A DNA stretch of 53,711 nucleotides from Aeromonas lusitana (GTDB lineage Bacteria > Pseudomonadota > Gammaproteobacteria > Enterobacterales > Aeromonadaceae). The translations under genes and the position numbers were made by a program. The stretch lies in NCBI RefSeq assembly GCF_002812985.1, contig NZ_PGCP01000026.1, forward strand, positions 1 through 53,711, written 5' to 3'. The notes beneath the pieces were generated by a model. That model made no database searches. It worked only from the letters and a program-made list of their open reading frames with translations, and was not told where the DNA came from. The stretch's first letter is position 1; every line of letters starts with the position of its first letter. Below are positions 27,468 to 35,854 of this stretch, one piece after another.

Positions 27468-27920
27468 ATGCACCAGCCCCCCCTTTTGAGAGTGGCCCGC
27501 CACGCCGACATGCAGGCCATAGGCCGACTCGATGCCGACGTCTTCGGAGAGGAGGTCTATCCCACCTTCTTCTTTCGCCAGGCCATGGATCTCTGGCCAG
27601 ATCTGCTGATCGTGGCTGAGTTGGATGGCAAGCTGCTGGGCTATGCCCTGGGCGGGATGGGACAGGATCGGTCGCAGGGCTGGCTGCTCTCCCTGGCCGT
27701 GCTGCCCGAGGCCCGCGGCTTCGGCCTGGCCGAGCGCATGATGCTGCAGGTAGAGCAGGGACTGGCCGCGCTGCAGACGACGAGTGTCAGGCTGACGGTG
27801 GATCCCGCCAATCCGGCCCAGCGCCTCTACTATCGCCTCGGTTATGCCCTGCTGGCCGAGGAGCCCGGCTACTTCGGTCCGGGGGAAGATCGCTTGTTGC
27901 TGGAAAAACGACTGGCCTGA
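27468..27920 (+). CDS. GNAT-family N-acetyltransferase
   Basis: A 150-aa acetyl-CoA-dependent acetyltransferase. The GNAT fold is evident: LSLAVLPEARGFGLAERMM carries motif A (pyrophosphate-binding loop, here RGFGLA in place of RGxGxG/A), followed by VRLTVDPANPAQRLYYRLGYALL (motif B). The start at 27468 is supported by AGGAG 7 nt upstream; ATG 27453 and TTG/ATG codons further up are less likely. Substrate is unknown; RimI-like protein acetylation is possible. Its last codons form the start of a 46-bp tandem repeat. Confidence 0.85.
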   Translation: MHQPPLLRVARHADMQAIGRLDADVFGEEVYPTFFFRQAMDLWPDLLIVAELDGKLLGYALGGMGQDRSQGWLLSLAVLPEARGFGLAERMMLQVEQGLAALQTTSVRLTVDPANPAQRLYYRLGYALLAEEPGYFGPGEDRLLLEKRLA

Positions 27921-28049
27921 TACACATCCAGCAGGGCTGCGTCCTGCGTGTCACATACTGGCCTGATACACATCCAGAAGCGCTGCGTTCTGCGTATCGC
28001 ATACTGGCCTGATACACATCCAGAAGGGCTGCGTTCTGCGTATCACATA
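27912..28049. repeat. Three tandem copies of a 46-bp imperfect-palindrome unit
   Basis: Units start at 27912, 27958 and 28004, each beginning CTGGCCTGATACACATCCAG. The first overlaps the GNAT stop codon, so each unit repeats the gene's final codons. Inside every unit TGATAC pairs with GTATCA (or a variant) at the far end, and in units 2 and 3 CAGAA pairs with TTCTG, giving a two-part stem. The outer changes in units 1 and 2 are U-G wobbles in plus-strand RNA, so the stem survives in the mRNA sense. The copies are about 90% identical. Confidence 0.9.
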
Positions 28050-28144
28050 ATTGGTTACACTTTGCGGGTTTCCTGCACAATCTGGTTGGCGTAAAGTCAG
28101 GCTCAACAACCAGATTAATTAGATGCCCGCCCAGGAGGCTCATC

Positions 28145-28615
28145 ATGTTGAAACGTATCGCCCTCGTCACCCTGCTGGCCGCCACCACCGCCATCACGGG
28201 CTGTGCCAACAGTGACGTCTACTCAGGGGACGTCTACACCAAGGATCGCGCCAAGCAGGTCCAGACCGTCAGCTACGGCACCATACAGTCCACCCGCCCG
28301 GTCAAGATCCAGGCCGATGAGAACTCGGTGCTCGGCACCATAGGCGGCGCCGTGGTCGGCGGCCTGCTCGGCAGCACCATAGGCGGTGGCCGGGGCAGTG
28401 ACATCGCCGCCGCCGGTGGCGCCATCGCAGGTGCCGCCGCCGGCAAGGCGGCCGGTGACAAACTCAATCAGGTCGACGGGGTCGAACTCGAGATCAAGAA
28501 AGAGAACGGGGAATCCATAGTCGTGGTGCAAAAAGCCAGCCCCACCTTCGTGCCAGGCGCCCGCGTGCGTATGACCCAGGGCAACGGCAGCATCAACGTC
28601 GCCGTGGTGAACTGA
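28145..28615 (+). CDS. slyB: SlyB-like outer-membrane lipoprotein with glycine-zipper 2TM domain
   Basis: A 156-aa lipoprotein. The signal peptide ends in the lipobox ITGC (Cys20). A glycine-zipper segment follows (GTIGGAVVGGLLGSTIGGG ... AAAGGAIAGAAAGKAAG), the 2TM motif of SlyB/Pcp/OmlA proteins, then a C-terminal β-rich part (VELEIKKENGESIVVVQKA). SlyB stabilises outer-membrane proteins under LPS stress in enterobacteria and is PhoPQ-controlled there. AGGAGG-like purines precede the ATG. The gene stands alone and ends at a bidirectional terminator. Confidence 0.92.
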   Translation: MLKRIALVTLLAATTAITGCANSDVYSGDVYTKDRAKQVQTVSYGTIQSTRPVKIQADENSVLGTIGGAVVGGLLGSTIGGGRGSDIAAAGGAIAGAAAGKAAGDKLNQVDGVELEIKKENGESIVVVQKASPTFVPGARVRMTQGNGSINVAVVN

Positions 28616-28673
28616 TCCCGTCCTGGGCTCGCTCGCGGCCACAAGCCGCCCGCGTCGATAGCAATCACGATCA

Positions 28674-28701
28674 AAAAAGGTGAGCCAGGGCTCACCTTTT
28701 T
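28674..28701. terminator. Bidirectional terminator between slyB and the YgiF-like gene
   Basis: A 12-bp stem AAAAAGGTGAGC / GCTCACCTTTTT with a 4-nt loop provides an A/T run on both strands for the converging transcripts. Confidence 0.9.
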
Positions 28702-28728
28702 GCTATGTCTGATGTGCCGCGTCGGCGC

Positions 28729-29676
28729 TCAATCCCCCAGATGCAACCAGGCCGCGATGGCCAGTTGCACCCGCACAAACGCCTCCTGCTGGAACAAGGC
28801 CAACAGCTGGTCGTCCCCCCCCTCCGCCGCCTGCACAAGCAAGGTTTGCTGAGCCAGCAAGGCTGGCAACCAGGCGGGGGCGACCTCATCGGCCATCTCG
28901 GCGACGAGGGCGCAGGCCTGCTGGATCCCGGAAAGCGTCTCTTCTCTCGTCGCGCCCACGCTCTCCAGCCAAAGCTGTTCGTGATGCTGCCAGTGCTGCA
29001 AACCGAGGCTGATGCAGGCCCGCGCGTCGAGCCCGCTCACATCCGGCAGGGGTTGCGACGCCAGCGCCTTGCCAAGCCCCGCCAGCCGGTAGCCGCGCTG
29101 GGCCTTGGATTGGGCACCCAGCCGAACGCCACCCAGCCCGGCCAGCCCGGTTGCCAGGCTGAACAGGGCACGCGGGTCGCCGGACTTGAGCTCAAGCTCC
29201 AGTTCATCGATGGCGGTGCGGCCCAGGGAGCCCACTATCTCTCCCCTGTCCCATGCCAGTTCAATCTCAGTGCCTTCAAAAGCGATAAGCCAGTGCTGGC
29301 GCAAGAAGTCGGTACTGAACTGGGCCACCAGTCTGGACTGGATGGCGTCACGTACCGCCAGGCTCGGCCAGATCTCGTCCGGGAAGTCCGCCAGGGTCGG
29401 CAGCTCTCCCGTCACGGGGAGATTGTATTCGGGTCTGGCGTGGAGTCCCCCGACCGCCTGCCCCCGGCACTTGATGGTTTGCTCTGAAAAGTGGTCGCTG
29501 CGGCGAATGCGCAGACCCATGTCGAGCCGGCGCAGTTCGAGATCCGGCGTGTCGAAATAAACGTTGCCGAGTCTCGCGCTATCCGTGGAGATAATATCGA
29601 GTTTATTCAGGAAGTTGGATAGTTGTTCTTGAATGTCCGTGGAGACAAAAAATTTTATCTCGATCTCAGTTTGCAT
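28729..29676 (-). CDS. ygiF: CYTH-domain inorganic triphosphatase (YgiF-like, shortened CHAD)
   Basis: A triphosphate tunnel metalloenzyme that hydrolyses inorganic triphosphate in E. coli. The CYTH signature ExExK is at the N terminus (EIEIKF), with MGLRIRR, IKCRGQAVGGLHARPEYN, FSTDFLRQHWLI and IDELELELKSGD following as in YgiF. After residue ~205 there is a CHAD-like helical part (QHWQHHEQLW), but the protein stops at 315 aa versus 433 in E. coli, losing about half of the CHAD domain. ATG 29676 puts EIEIKF at residues 4-9, as in homologues; upstream in-frame ATGs are unlikely. Confidence 0.88.
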   Translation of the reverse strand: MQTEIEIKFFVSTDIQEQLSNFLNKLDIISTDSARLGNVYFDTPDLELRRLDMGLRIRRSDHFSEQTIKCRGQAVGGLHARPEYNLPVTGELPTLADFPDEIWPSLAVRDAIQSRLVAQFSTDFLRQHWLIAFEGTEIELAWDRGEIVGSLGRTAIDELELELKSGDPRALFSLATGLAGLGGVRLGAQSKAQRGYRLAGLGKALASQPLPDVSGLDARACISLGLQHWQHHEQLWLESVGATREETLSGIQQACALVAEMADEVAPAWLPALLAQQTLLVQAAEGGDDQLLALFQQEAFVRVQLAIAAWLHLGD

Positions 29677-29846
29677 AGTCATTCCGGGCTGGCAGGCAAC
29701 TTTGGGGGGCATGATCCCGATCCCGAGGATATAATGCCAGCGAATCGTCACGATTAATTCACGGTTTTATTGAGGGCATAGTTCAGTTACCATGCGCCCT
29801 TCATGAAATAGTATCGAGTGTTTTTTCACCGACACAGGTTTTGGCC

Positions 29847-30527
29847 ATGCCAGTAAATACTATCCTGGGGCTTTTTGCCAAGTCCCCCATCAAGCCGCTG
29901 CAGAAGCACATCGTCAAGGTACATGTGTGCTGCGAGCAGCTTATTCCGTTCTTTGATGCCGTTGCCGAAGACCGCTGGGAAGATGCCGAGAAGATCCGGC
30001 AGCAGATCGCCCAGCTGGAAAAAGAAGCGGACATCCTCAAACGTGAAATTCGTCTGAAACTGCCCCGCGGCCTGTTTCTGCCGGTCGCTCGTACCGACCT
30101 GCTGGAACTGCTGACCCAGCAGGACAAGATTGCCAACCGTGCCAAGGATATTTCCGGCCGCATGCTTGGTCGTAAAATGGAATTCCCCTCCGAGATGCGC
30201 GCCGATTTCATGGCCTATCTCAAACGTTGTATCGATGCGACCGCCCAAGCCGAAAAAGCCATCGGAGAACTCGATGAGCTGCTCGAAACCGGCTTTAAAG
30301 GACGTGAAGTTGAAATGGTTGCCGAGATGATCCATCAGCTGGATCTTATCGAGGACGATACTGACACCATGCAGATCGGGCTGCGCCAACAGCTGCAAGC
30401 CGTTGAGCACAAATACAATCCGATCGACGTTATGTTCCTCTACAAGATCCTCGAATGGGTAGGTGACCTGGCTGATCAGGCCGAGCGCGTTGGCGCCCGT
30501 CTGGAACTGATGCTGGCTCGTTCGTAA
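29847..30527 (+). CDS. DUF47/TIGR00153 family protein (PhoU-like Pit accessory protein)
   Basis: A 226-aa, mostly helical cytoplasmic protein of the PhoU-related DUF47 family. The family is almost always encoded next to a PiT phosphate transporter and is thought to modulate it. Seen here: MPVNTILGLFAKSPIKPLQKH at the start, IRLKLPRGLFLPVARTDLLELL, QDKIANRAKD (metal-binding E/DxxxD-type pattern) and YKILEWVGDLADQAERVG. Start ATG 29847; the in-frame TTG at 29841 is weaker. It precedes the transporter by 25 bp in one operon. Confidence 0.93.
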   Translation: MPVNTILGLFAKSPIKPLQKHIVKVHVCCEQLIPFFDAVAEDRWEDAEKIRQQIAQLEKEADILKREIRLKLPRGLFLPVARTDLLELLTQQDKIANRAKDISGRMLGRKMEFPSEMRADFMAYLKRCIDATAQAEKAIGELDELLETGFKGREVEMVAEMIHQLDLIEDDTDTMQIGLRQQLQAVEHKYNPIDVMFLYKILEWVGDLADQAERVGARLELMLARS

Positions 30528-30552
30528 TCGACTGACTGGGTAAACACTACTA

Positions 30553-31818
30553 ATGGACATTATCGCAAATTACGGCACCACTCTGGTGCTCGTGGCGGCC
30601 TTGTTCGGCTTTTTGATGGCCTGGGGCATAGGTGCGAATGACGTCGCCAACGCCATGGGTACATCGGTCGGCACCAAGTCCCTGACCATTCGTCAGGCCA
30701 TCATCATCGCCATGATCTTCGAGTTTGCCGGTGCCTATCTGGCCGGTGGCGAGGTGACCGCGACCATCCGCAACGGCATCATCGACAGCAACGCCTTCGC
30801 CGACACCCCGGATCTGCTGGTGCTCGGCATGATAGCCTCCCTGCTGGCGGCGGGTCTGTGGCTGATCCTGGCCTCCTACTTCGGCTGGCCCGTCTCCACC
30901 ACCCACTCCATCATAGGGGCCATCGTCGGCTTCGCCGTGGTGAGTATCGGTCCGGAAGCGGTGCAATGGAGCAAGTTCGGCGGCATCGTCGGCTCCTGGA
31001 TAGTCACCCCAGCCATCTCGGGCATCATCGCCTACTTCATGTTTATCAGCGTGCAGAAGCTCATCTTCAATACAGATGATCCTCTCAACAACGCCAAGCG
31101 CTATGTCCCCTTCTATATGTTCCTGACAGCGTTGGTGATCTGCCTGGTGACCATCAAGAAGGGGCTGACCCACGTCGGTCTGCACCTGAGCAATGGCGAG
31201 GGGATCCTGCTCTCCATCGCCATCTCCATCGCGGTGGCGTTTGCCGGCTGGCTCTATATTCGCGGCCAGCAGTACAACCCGCAGGATGACAGCAAGATGC
31301 ACTTCGCCAACGTGGAGAAGGTGTTTGGCATCCTGATGATCATCACCGCCTGCGCCATGGCCTTCGCCCACGGCTCCAACGACGTGGCCAACGCCATTGG
31401 CCCGCTCTCCGCGGTCGCCTCCATAGTCGCGGCCGGCGGCGAGATCGGCGGCAGCTCCCACATCGCCTGGTGGATCCTGCCCCTTGGCGGCATCGGCATC
31501 GTCATCGGTCTGGCGACCATGGGTGAGAAGGTGATGGCCACCGTGGGCACGGGGATCACGCACCTGACCCCGAGCCGTGGCTTCGCCGCCCAGCTGGCCA
31601 CCGCCGCGACCGTGGTGATCGCCTCCGGTACCGGCCTGCCCATCTCCACCACCCAGACGCTGGTGGGCGCCGTAATGGGGGTGGGTCTTGCCCGCGGTAT
31701 CGCCGCCCTGAACCTGGGCGTGCTGCGCAATATCGTGGTCTCCTGGATCATCACATTGCCCGCCGGTGCCATCCTGGCCATCGCCATCTTCTACGTGCTG
31801 CAGGCCTGCTTCTCTTAA
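30553..31818 (+). CDS. pit: Inorganic phosphate transporter, PiT family
   Basis: A low-affinity, proton- or sodium-driven phosphate (metal-phosphate) symporter of the inner membrane. The two inverted signature repeats are exact: GANDVANAMGTSVG near residue 32 and GSNDVANAIGPLSAVAS near 275. About ten membrane segments span the 421 aa, with an Asp-rich cytoplasmic loop (NPQDDSKMHFANVEKVFG) before the second half. It is co-transcribed with the DUF47 gene and ends at a strong terminator. Confidence 0.95.
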   Translation: MDIIANYGTTLVLVAALFGFLMAWGIGANDVANAMGTSVGTKSLTIRQAIIIAMIFEFAGAYLAGGEVTATIRNGIIDSNAFADTPDLLVLGMIASLLAAGLWLILASYFGWPVSTTHSIIGAIVGFAVVSIGPEAVQWSKFGGIVGSWIVTPAISGIIAYFMFISVQKLIFNTDDPLNNAKRYVPFYMFLTALVICLVTIKKGLTHVGLHLSNGEGILLSIAISIAVAFAGWLYIRGQQYNPQDDSKMHFANVEKVFGILMIITACAMAFAHGSNDVANAIGPLSAVASIVAAGGEIGGSSHIAWWILPLGGIGIVIGLATMGEKVMATVGTGITHLTPSRGFAAQLATAATVVIASGTGLPISTTQTLVGAVMGVGLARGIAALNLGVLRNIVVSWIITLPAGAILAIAIFYVLQACFS

Positions 31819-31831
31819 GGTGCCTCGCAGC

Positions 31832-31864
31832 AAAAAGCCCGGGTCAGTGACCCGGGCTTTTTTA
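31832..31864 (+). terminator. pit Rho-independent terminator
   Basis: AAAAAGCCCGGGTCA pairs with TGACCCGGGCTTTTT over up to 15 bp (the apical pairs must open), followed by T residues. It also lies just beyond the cca stop on the other strand and could serve both. Confidence 0.9.
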
Positions 31865-31927
31865 TATCTCTATTACCTCGAACGAGCGATCAGGCTTAGC
31901 CCATAGAGCCGCCGCCGAGAGGATGTA

Positions 31928-33166
31928 TCACTCTTCGATAAAGGTCCACTCGTCCCGCACCCGGCTGATGGCATCGAGGCGCCGCTTGCCGAGCTGCTCA
32001 CGGATCTCTTCGCCCTTGAAGCCCGCCGCCACTATCTCCTTGACCGGCACGGCCTGAGCCGCCGCCAACGCCTGGGCCACATAGTCGGGCTCCGCATAGA
32101 CCCGCTCCTCGAAGCCGGTACGGCCGTGGAAGTCGGCGCGGCAGGTATCGAGCAGCTGGGCAAACCGCTCCGGTCTGCGCCAGGCATCCGCCTTGTCGAA
32201 CAGCTTGAGCAGGGTCGCGGGTTTGAGCTCGAACGCGATGTGGATATGGGTGTGCAGATCGCTTACCAGCAGCGCCAGATCCCGGCAATCGTTCGGCACC
32301 CTGAAGCGCTCGCAGAAGTCCCGAATCAGTGGCAGCCCCTTCTGGCCGTGGCCGTGGTGGCTTGGCCAGAACTCAGGGGGCGTCAGCCCCTTGCCAAAGT
32401 CATGGCACAGGGCGGCGAAGCGTACCGCCAGCTCGGGGGAGCGCTGGCAGGCCTGCGCCAGCACCATCATGGTGTGGATGCCGGTGTCGATCTCCGGGTG
32501 CCACTTGGCCGGGGCCGGCACCCCGAACAGAGCGTCCAGCTCGGGGAACAGCGCCTTGAGGGCGCCGCATCCCCGCAGCACCTCGAAGAAGACGGCTGGG
32601 GTCGGCCCCAGCAGCACCTTCTCCAGCTCCTTCCAGACCCGCTCAGGGGTGAGGTGGGCGAGTTCCCCTGCCTCGGTCATCTCGCGCATCAGGGCCAAGG
32701 TCTCGGGGGCCACGACGAAACCCTGGGCATGGAAGCGAGCGGCGAAGCGGGCGACCCGCAGGATGCGCAGGGGATCTTCGGCGAAGGCCGGGGAGACGTG
32801 GCGCAGCCGCCGCGCCTCGAGATCCTGCAGGCCGCCATAGGGGTCGTGCAGCTGGCCGTGCTCATCCTCGGCGATGGCATTGACGGTGAGATCCCGGCGC
32901 AGCAAGTCCTGCTCCAGGGTGACGCTCGGATCGGCGTGGCAGACAAACCCGGTGTAGCCCTGCCCCTGCTTGCGCTCGGTACGGGCCAGAGCATACTCCT
33001 GCTGGGTCTTGGGATGGAGAAACACCGGGAAGTCGCGGCCCACCTGAGTGAACCCAAGGTCCAGCATCTGCTGCACTGTGGCACCGACCACCAGGTGATC
33101 CCGGTCGCCCTGTGGCAAGCCCAACAGGCGATCCCGAACCGCCCCTCCAACCAGATAAGTCTGCAC
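31928..33166 (-). CDS. cca: Multifunctional CCA-adding tRNA nucleotidyltransferase
   Basis: Adds or repairs the 3' CCA of tRNAs. It is the class II enzyme with the additional gammaproteobacterial HD domain that gives phosphatase and phosphodiesterase activities. Visible: [12 protein letters not shown] and the catalytic DRD near the N terminus, [33 protein letters not shown], and the HD motif [12 protein letters not shown]. The GTG at 33166 is chosen because GGGAG lies 7 nt upstream; the in-frame GTG at 33172 would abut that site. 412 aa, as in E. coli. Confidence 0.95.
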   Translation of the reverse strand: MQTYLVGGAVRDRLLGLPQGDRDHLVVGATVQQMLDLGFTQVGRDFPVFLHPKTQQEYALARTERKQGQGYTGFVCHADPSVTLEQDLLRRDLTVNAIAEDEHGQLHDPYGGLQDLEARRLRHVSPAFAEDPLRILRVARFAARFHAQGFVVAPETLALMREMTEAGELAHLTPERVWKELEKVLLGPTPAVFFEVLRGCGALKALFPELDALFGVPAPAKWHPEIDTGIHTMMVLAQACQRSPELAVRFAALCHDFGKGLTPPEFWPSHHGHGQKGLPLIRDFCERFRVPNDCRDLALLVSDLHTHIHIAFELKPATLLKLFDKADAWRRPERFAQLLDTCRADFHGRTGFEERVYAEPDYVAQALAAAQAVPVKEIVAAGFKGEEIREQLGKRRLDAISRVRDEWTFIEE

Positions 33167-33454
33167 GCGCACTCTCCCTCGATAAACCTGTCTCGATGAT
33201 ACCGCTTTTGGCCGCCAGACACGACGTTCCCCTTATCGAGGAGGCCCATGATCCCACCCTGAGTTTCCCCCAGTACCGCCCCATGGCTGAGGCCAGGGCA
33301 CCTCGTTCGCCCCTCGGATCCCGTCAATCACCCGATCCGGATCACCCTAGTCGTTTGGGTCGCTGGGTACCCTGCCCCTCTTATGGTATCCGGGTCTTTG
33401 ACATCCCTCTGGGGAGGCTTTAACCTGCCGCCCATAACAATGGAATGGATCCTT
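33167..33454. other. cca/exeA divergent intergenic region
   Basis: About 290 bp with no gene. It must contain the exeAB promoter and the cca promoter. I see no convincing -35/-10 pair and no strong palindrome. A TTATGG element (33380-33385) about 70 bp before exeA is the best -10 candidate. Confidence 0.4.
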
Positions 33455-35074
33455 ATGTACACACAGTTCTTCGGTCTGTCGGAGCCCCCGTTCTCCATCT
33501 CGCCCAACCCCAAATACCTCTACATGAGCGAACGCCACGCAGAGGCTCTGGCCCACCTCAACTACGGGTTGCAGGATGGGGGAGGCTTCGTGCTGCTCAC
33601 CGGGGAAGTGGGGACGGGCAAGACCACCGTCTCCCGCTGCTTGTTGCAGCAGTTGCCGGCCGACACCGAGATCGCCTACATACTCAATCCGTCCCTGACC
33701 GAGCGGGATCTGCTGGCGGCCATCTGTGACGAGTTCCAGCTCCCCTACGAGAAAGACGCCGGCCTCAAGTCGCTGTTCGACCTCATCCGAGATCACCTGC
33801 TGGCCAACCTGGCGGCAGGTAAACGTACTGTAGTATTGGTGGATGAGGCGCAGCATCTGCTGCCCGGCGTGCTGGAGCAGCTACGTCTGCTCACCAATCT
33901 CGAAACCGACGAGAAGAAACTGCTGCAGGTCGTGCTCATCGGCCAGCCCGAGCTGCAACAGATGTTGCGCCAGCCCCTGCTGCGCCAGCTGGCCCAGCGC
34001 ATCACGGCCCGCTATCACCTGCTGCCGCTATCGCGCCAGGACGTGGATGCCTATGTGCGCTTCCGCCTGCAGGTAGCCGGTTGCATCCAGCCCATCTTCA
34101 CCCCCAAGGCGATCCAGACCCTGCATCGCCTCTCCGGCGGCATCCCGCGCCTCATCAACCTCATCTGCGATCGCGCCCTGATCGCCGCCTTCGCCCGTGG
34201 CAGCCACAAGATAGTGCATGGCGACATCAGCCTGGCTGCCTATGAGGTGAGCGGCATCCGCGACGAGGGCAGCTGGCAGTCTGGCCTGACCGTCGCCCTG
34301 GTGGGGGCCCTGCTGGTCGCCACCGGCTGGTGGGGTTGGCAATTCTTCGGAGTCTTCCCCGCCCGGCCCGTGATCAAGGTGGAAGTCCCGGTCAAGGTGG
34401 ACGATACCCCAGAACAACAGGAGCAGCTGACCCGCGCCATCAATCAGGCGCTGGAACCCGACAGCGCCATGCAGAATCTCTACAAGGTGTGGGGCTACCA
34501 GACCGAGCTGGAGGAGGCGACCTGTGACAACGCCCCCCGCGCCGGCCTGCGCTGCCTGGAGGGGGATGCCTCCCTTGCCGAGCTGCAGACCCTGCAACAC
34601 CCGGCCCTCATAAGCCTGACCGATGAGACCGGTGGTATTTATTACGCCACCCTGGTGAGCCTGGGTCCGGACAAGGCCTCCCTGCTCATCGGCAACCAGA
34701 GCTGGCAGGTGGACAGGCAGTGGTTGTCGGATGTCTGGGGTGGCAGCTACACACTGCTGTGGCGCATGCCCAAGGGCGGCGTCACCCTGATCGGCAGCAA
34801 CGCCGGCGGGGCCCAGATCCAGTGGCTCGACAACGCGCTGAGCCGCGCCATGCAGCAACCGGATCGCAAGGTGAGCCGCTTCGATGCCGAGCTCAAGAAC
34901 AAGTTGCAGCAGTTCCAGCGCGAGCAGGGACTGACCCCGGACGGTATCGCCGGCAGCAACACCCTGCTGCGCCTGAACGTGCAGGCCGGTGAACCCATGC
35001 CCAAGCTGGAGGATGACTCTTTGCATGCCGAGGCCCCGATCAAATTGGATGAATTGGTGGAGGAGGCTTCCTGA
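33455..35074 (+). CDS. exeA: Secretin assembly ATPase ExeA
   Basis: An inner-membrane AAA+ ATPase that, with ExeB, binds peptidoglycan and promotes multimerisation of the secretin ExeD in Aeromonas. Walker A GEVGTGKTT at 50-58, Walker B VVLVDE at 126-131, then LRLLTNLETDEKKLLQVVLIGQPEL, typical of the GspA/ExeA AAA family. A single membrane helix at about 278-299 (LTVALVGALLVATGWWGWQFF) precedes a periplasmic part that ends in a peptidoglycan-binding domain (LQQFQREQGLTPDGIAGSNT). ATG 33455 gives MYTQFFGLSEPPFSISPNP, the family N terminus. 539 aa. Confidence 0.97.
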   Translation: MYTQFFGLSEPPFSISPNPKYLYMSERHAEALAHLNYGLQDGGGFVLLTGEVGTGKTTVSRCLLQQLPADTEIAYILNPSLTERDLLAAICDEFQLPYEKDAGLKSLFDLIRDHLLANLAAGKRTVVLVDEAQHLLPGVLEQLRLLTNLETDEKKLLQVVLIGQPELQQMLRQPLLRQLAQRITARYHLLPLSRQDVDAYVRFRLQVAGCIQPIFTPKAIQTLHRLSGGIPRLINLICDRALIAAFARGSHKIVHGDISLAAYEVSGIRDEGSWQSGLTVALVGALLVATGWWGWQFFGVFPARPVIKVEVPVKVDDTPEQQEQLTRAINQALEPDSAMQNLYKVWGYQTELEEATCDNAPRAGLRCLEGDASLAELQTLQHPALISLTDETGGIYYATLVSLGPDKASLLIGNQSWQVDRQWLSDVWGGSYTLLWRMPKGGVTLIGSNAGGAQIQWLDNALSRAMQQPDRKVSRFDAELKNKLQQFQREQGLTPDGIAGSNTLLRLNVQAGEPMPKLEDDSLHAEAPIKLDELVEEAS

Positions 35075-35763
35075 TGTCTACCCTGCTCAAGGCCCTGCGC
35101 CGGGCCGATCAACCCCAGTTCACGCCCCACATGCCGCTCATGGGCCTGCCGGTAAGCCAGGAAGAGGAGCCGAACCGTCGCTGGATCTGGTGGCTGCTGG
35201 CCCCCCTAGCCCTCCTGATGGGCGCCGGCGCCAACTATGGCTGGCACCTGCTCAACAACAGACCCATAGAGCAGCAGGTCGAGGTGAAGGAAGTGGTGAC
35301 GCCGCCCTTCGTGCGGGTCGAGCCCAAGCCCATGATCACCCGTCCCCTGCCGCCCCCGCTGCCGGAGCCCGTGGTGCAGCCCAGACCTGCCGCCACCCCC
35401 AAGGCAACGGCCGCCGCCGGCAACAATAGTAGCCAGAGCCTGGCCGAGCGCATCATGATGGCCCTCAACAACACCCCCCTGGTGGAAGAGGCGGCGCCCC
35501 AGGCCCAGAACGACGCCGGTGCCATGCCGCTGAGCGCCTTGCCGCCTGCCCTAAAGCAGCAGGTGCCACCGCTGTCGTATGGCGCCCACAACTACTCCTC
35601 CGATCCGGCCAAACGGGCCGTGGTGATCAACGGACGGGAGCTGCACGAGGGCAGCGAGCTCGCCCCCGGCGTGACCCTGGTCGCCATCGCCCAGGACTAC
35701 ATCATCCTGCAGGTCGGCGGTCAGCACGCCAGCCTCAAGGCACTGCAGGACTGGCGCGGCTGA
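35074..35763 (+). CDS. exeB: Secretin assembly protein ExeB (GspB)
   Basis: The partner of ExeA in placing the ExeD secretin. A 229-aa bitopic inner-membrane protein: a short cytoplasmic N terminus beginning MSTLLKALRRADQPQF, a membrane helix at about 35-55 (WIWWLLAPLALLMGAGANYGW), a proline-rich periplasmic linker (PKPMITRPLPPPLPEPVVQP) and a C-terminal GspB domain (INGRELHEGSELAPGVTLVAIAQDYIILQ). The ATG overlaps the exeA stop (TGATG), with GGAGG a few bases upstream. Confidence 0.96.
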   Translation: MSTLLKALRRADQPQFTPHMPLMGLPVSQEEEPNRRWIWWLLAPLALLMGAGANYGWHLLNNRPIEQQVEVKEVVTPPFVRVEPKPMITRPLPPPLPEPVVQPRPAATPKATAAAGNNSSQSLAERIMMALNNTPLVEEAAPQAQNDAGAMPLSALPPALKQQVPPLSYGAHNYSSDPAKRAVVINGRELHEGSELAPGVTLVAIAQDYIILQVGGQHASLKALQDWRG

Positions 35764-35771
35764 TGACACAA

Positions 35772-35796
35772 GACTGGCCGGCCCGGCCGGCCAGTC
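35772..35796. terminator. Strong hairpin after exeB
   Basis: GACTGGCCGGC pairs perfectly with GCCGGCCAGTC over 11 bp with a 3-nt loop. No T run follows at once, but a second hairpin does so 15 bp later. Confidence 0.6.
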
Positions 35797-35810
35797 GCCC
35801 AATGACAAGA

Positions 35811-35835
35811 GGGAGCCCGAGAGCTCCCCTTTTTA
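35811..35835 (+). terminator. exeAB Rho-independent terminator
   Basis: GGGAGC / GCTCCC with a 6-nt loop is followed by a five-T run, just ahead of mutY. Confidence 0.75.
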
Positions 35836-35854
35836 ATCAAAACATGAGAACCCC

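Noticed and set aside
27912..28049. CRISPR array
   Set aside because: The repeat units are directly adjacent, with no unique spacers, and no cas gene is near.
27787..28209. 140-aa minus-strand frame across the 46-bp repeats
   Set aside because: The apparent protein repeats only reflect the DNA repeats. It overlaps the GNAT gene and the slyB start and has no ribosome-binding site.
35763..35800. Tail copy of exeB after its stop (QDWRG then QDWPA)
   Set aside because: Only 12 of 15 bases match, and the second element is part of a GC palindrome that explains the sequence by itself.
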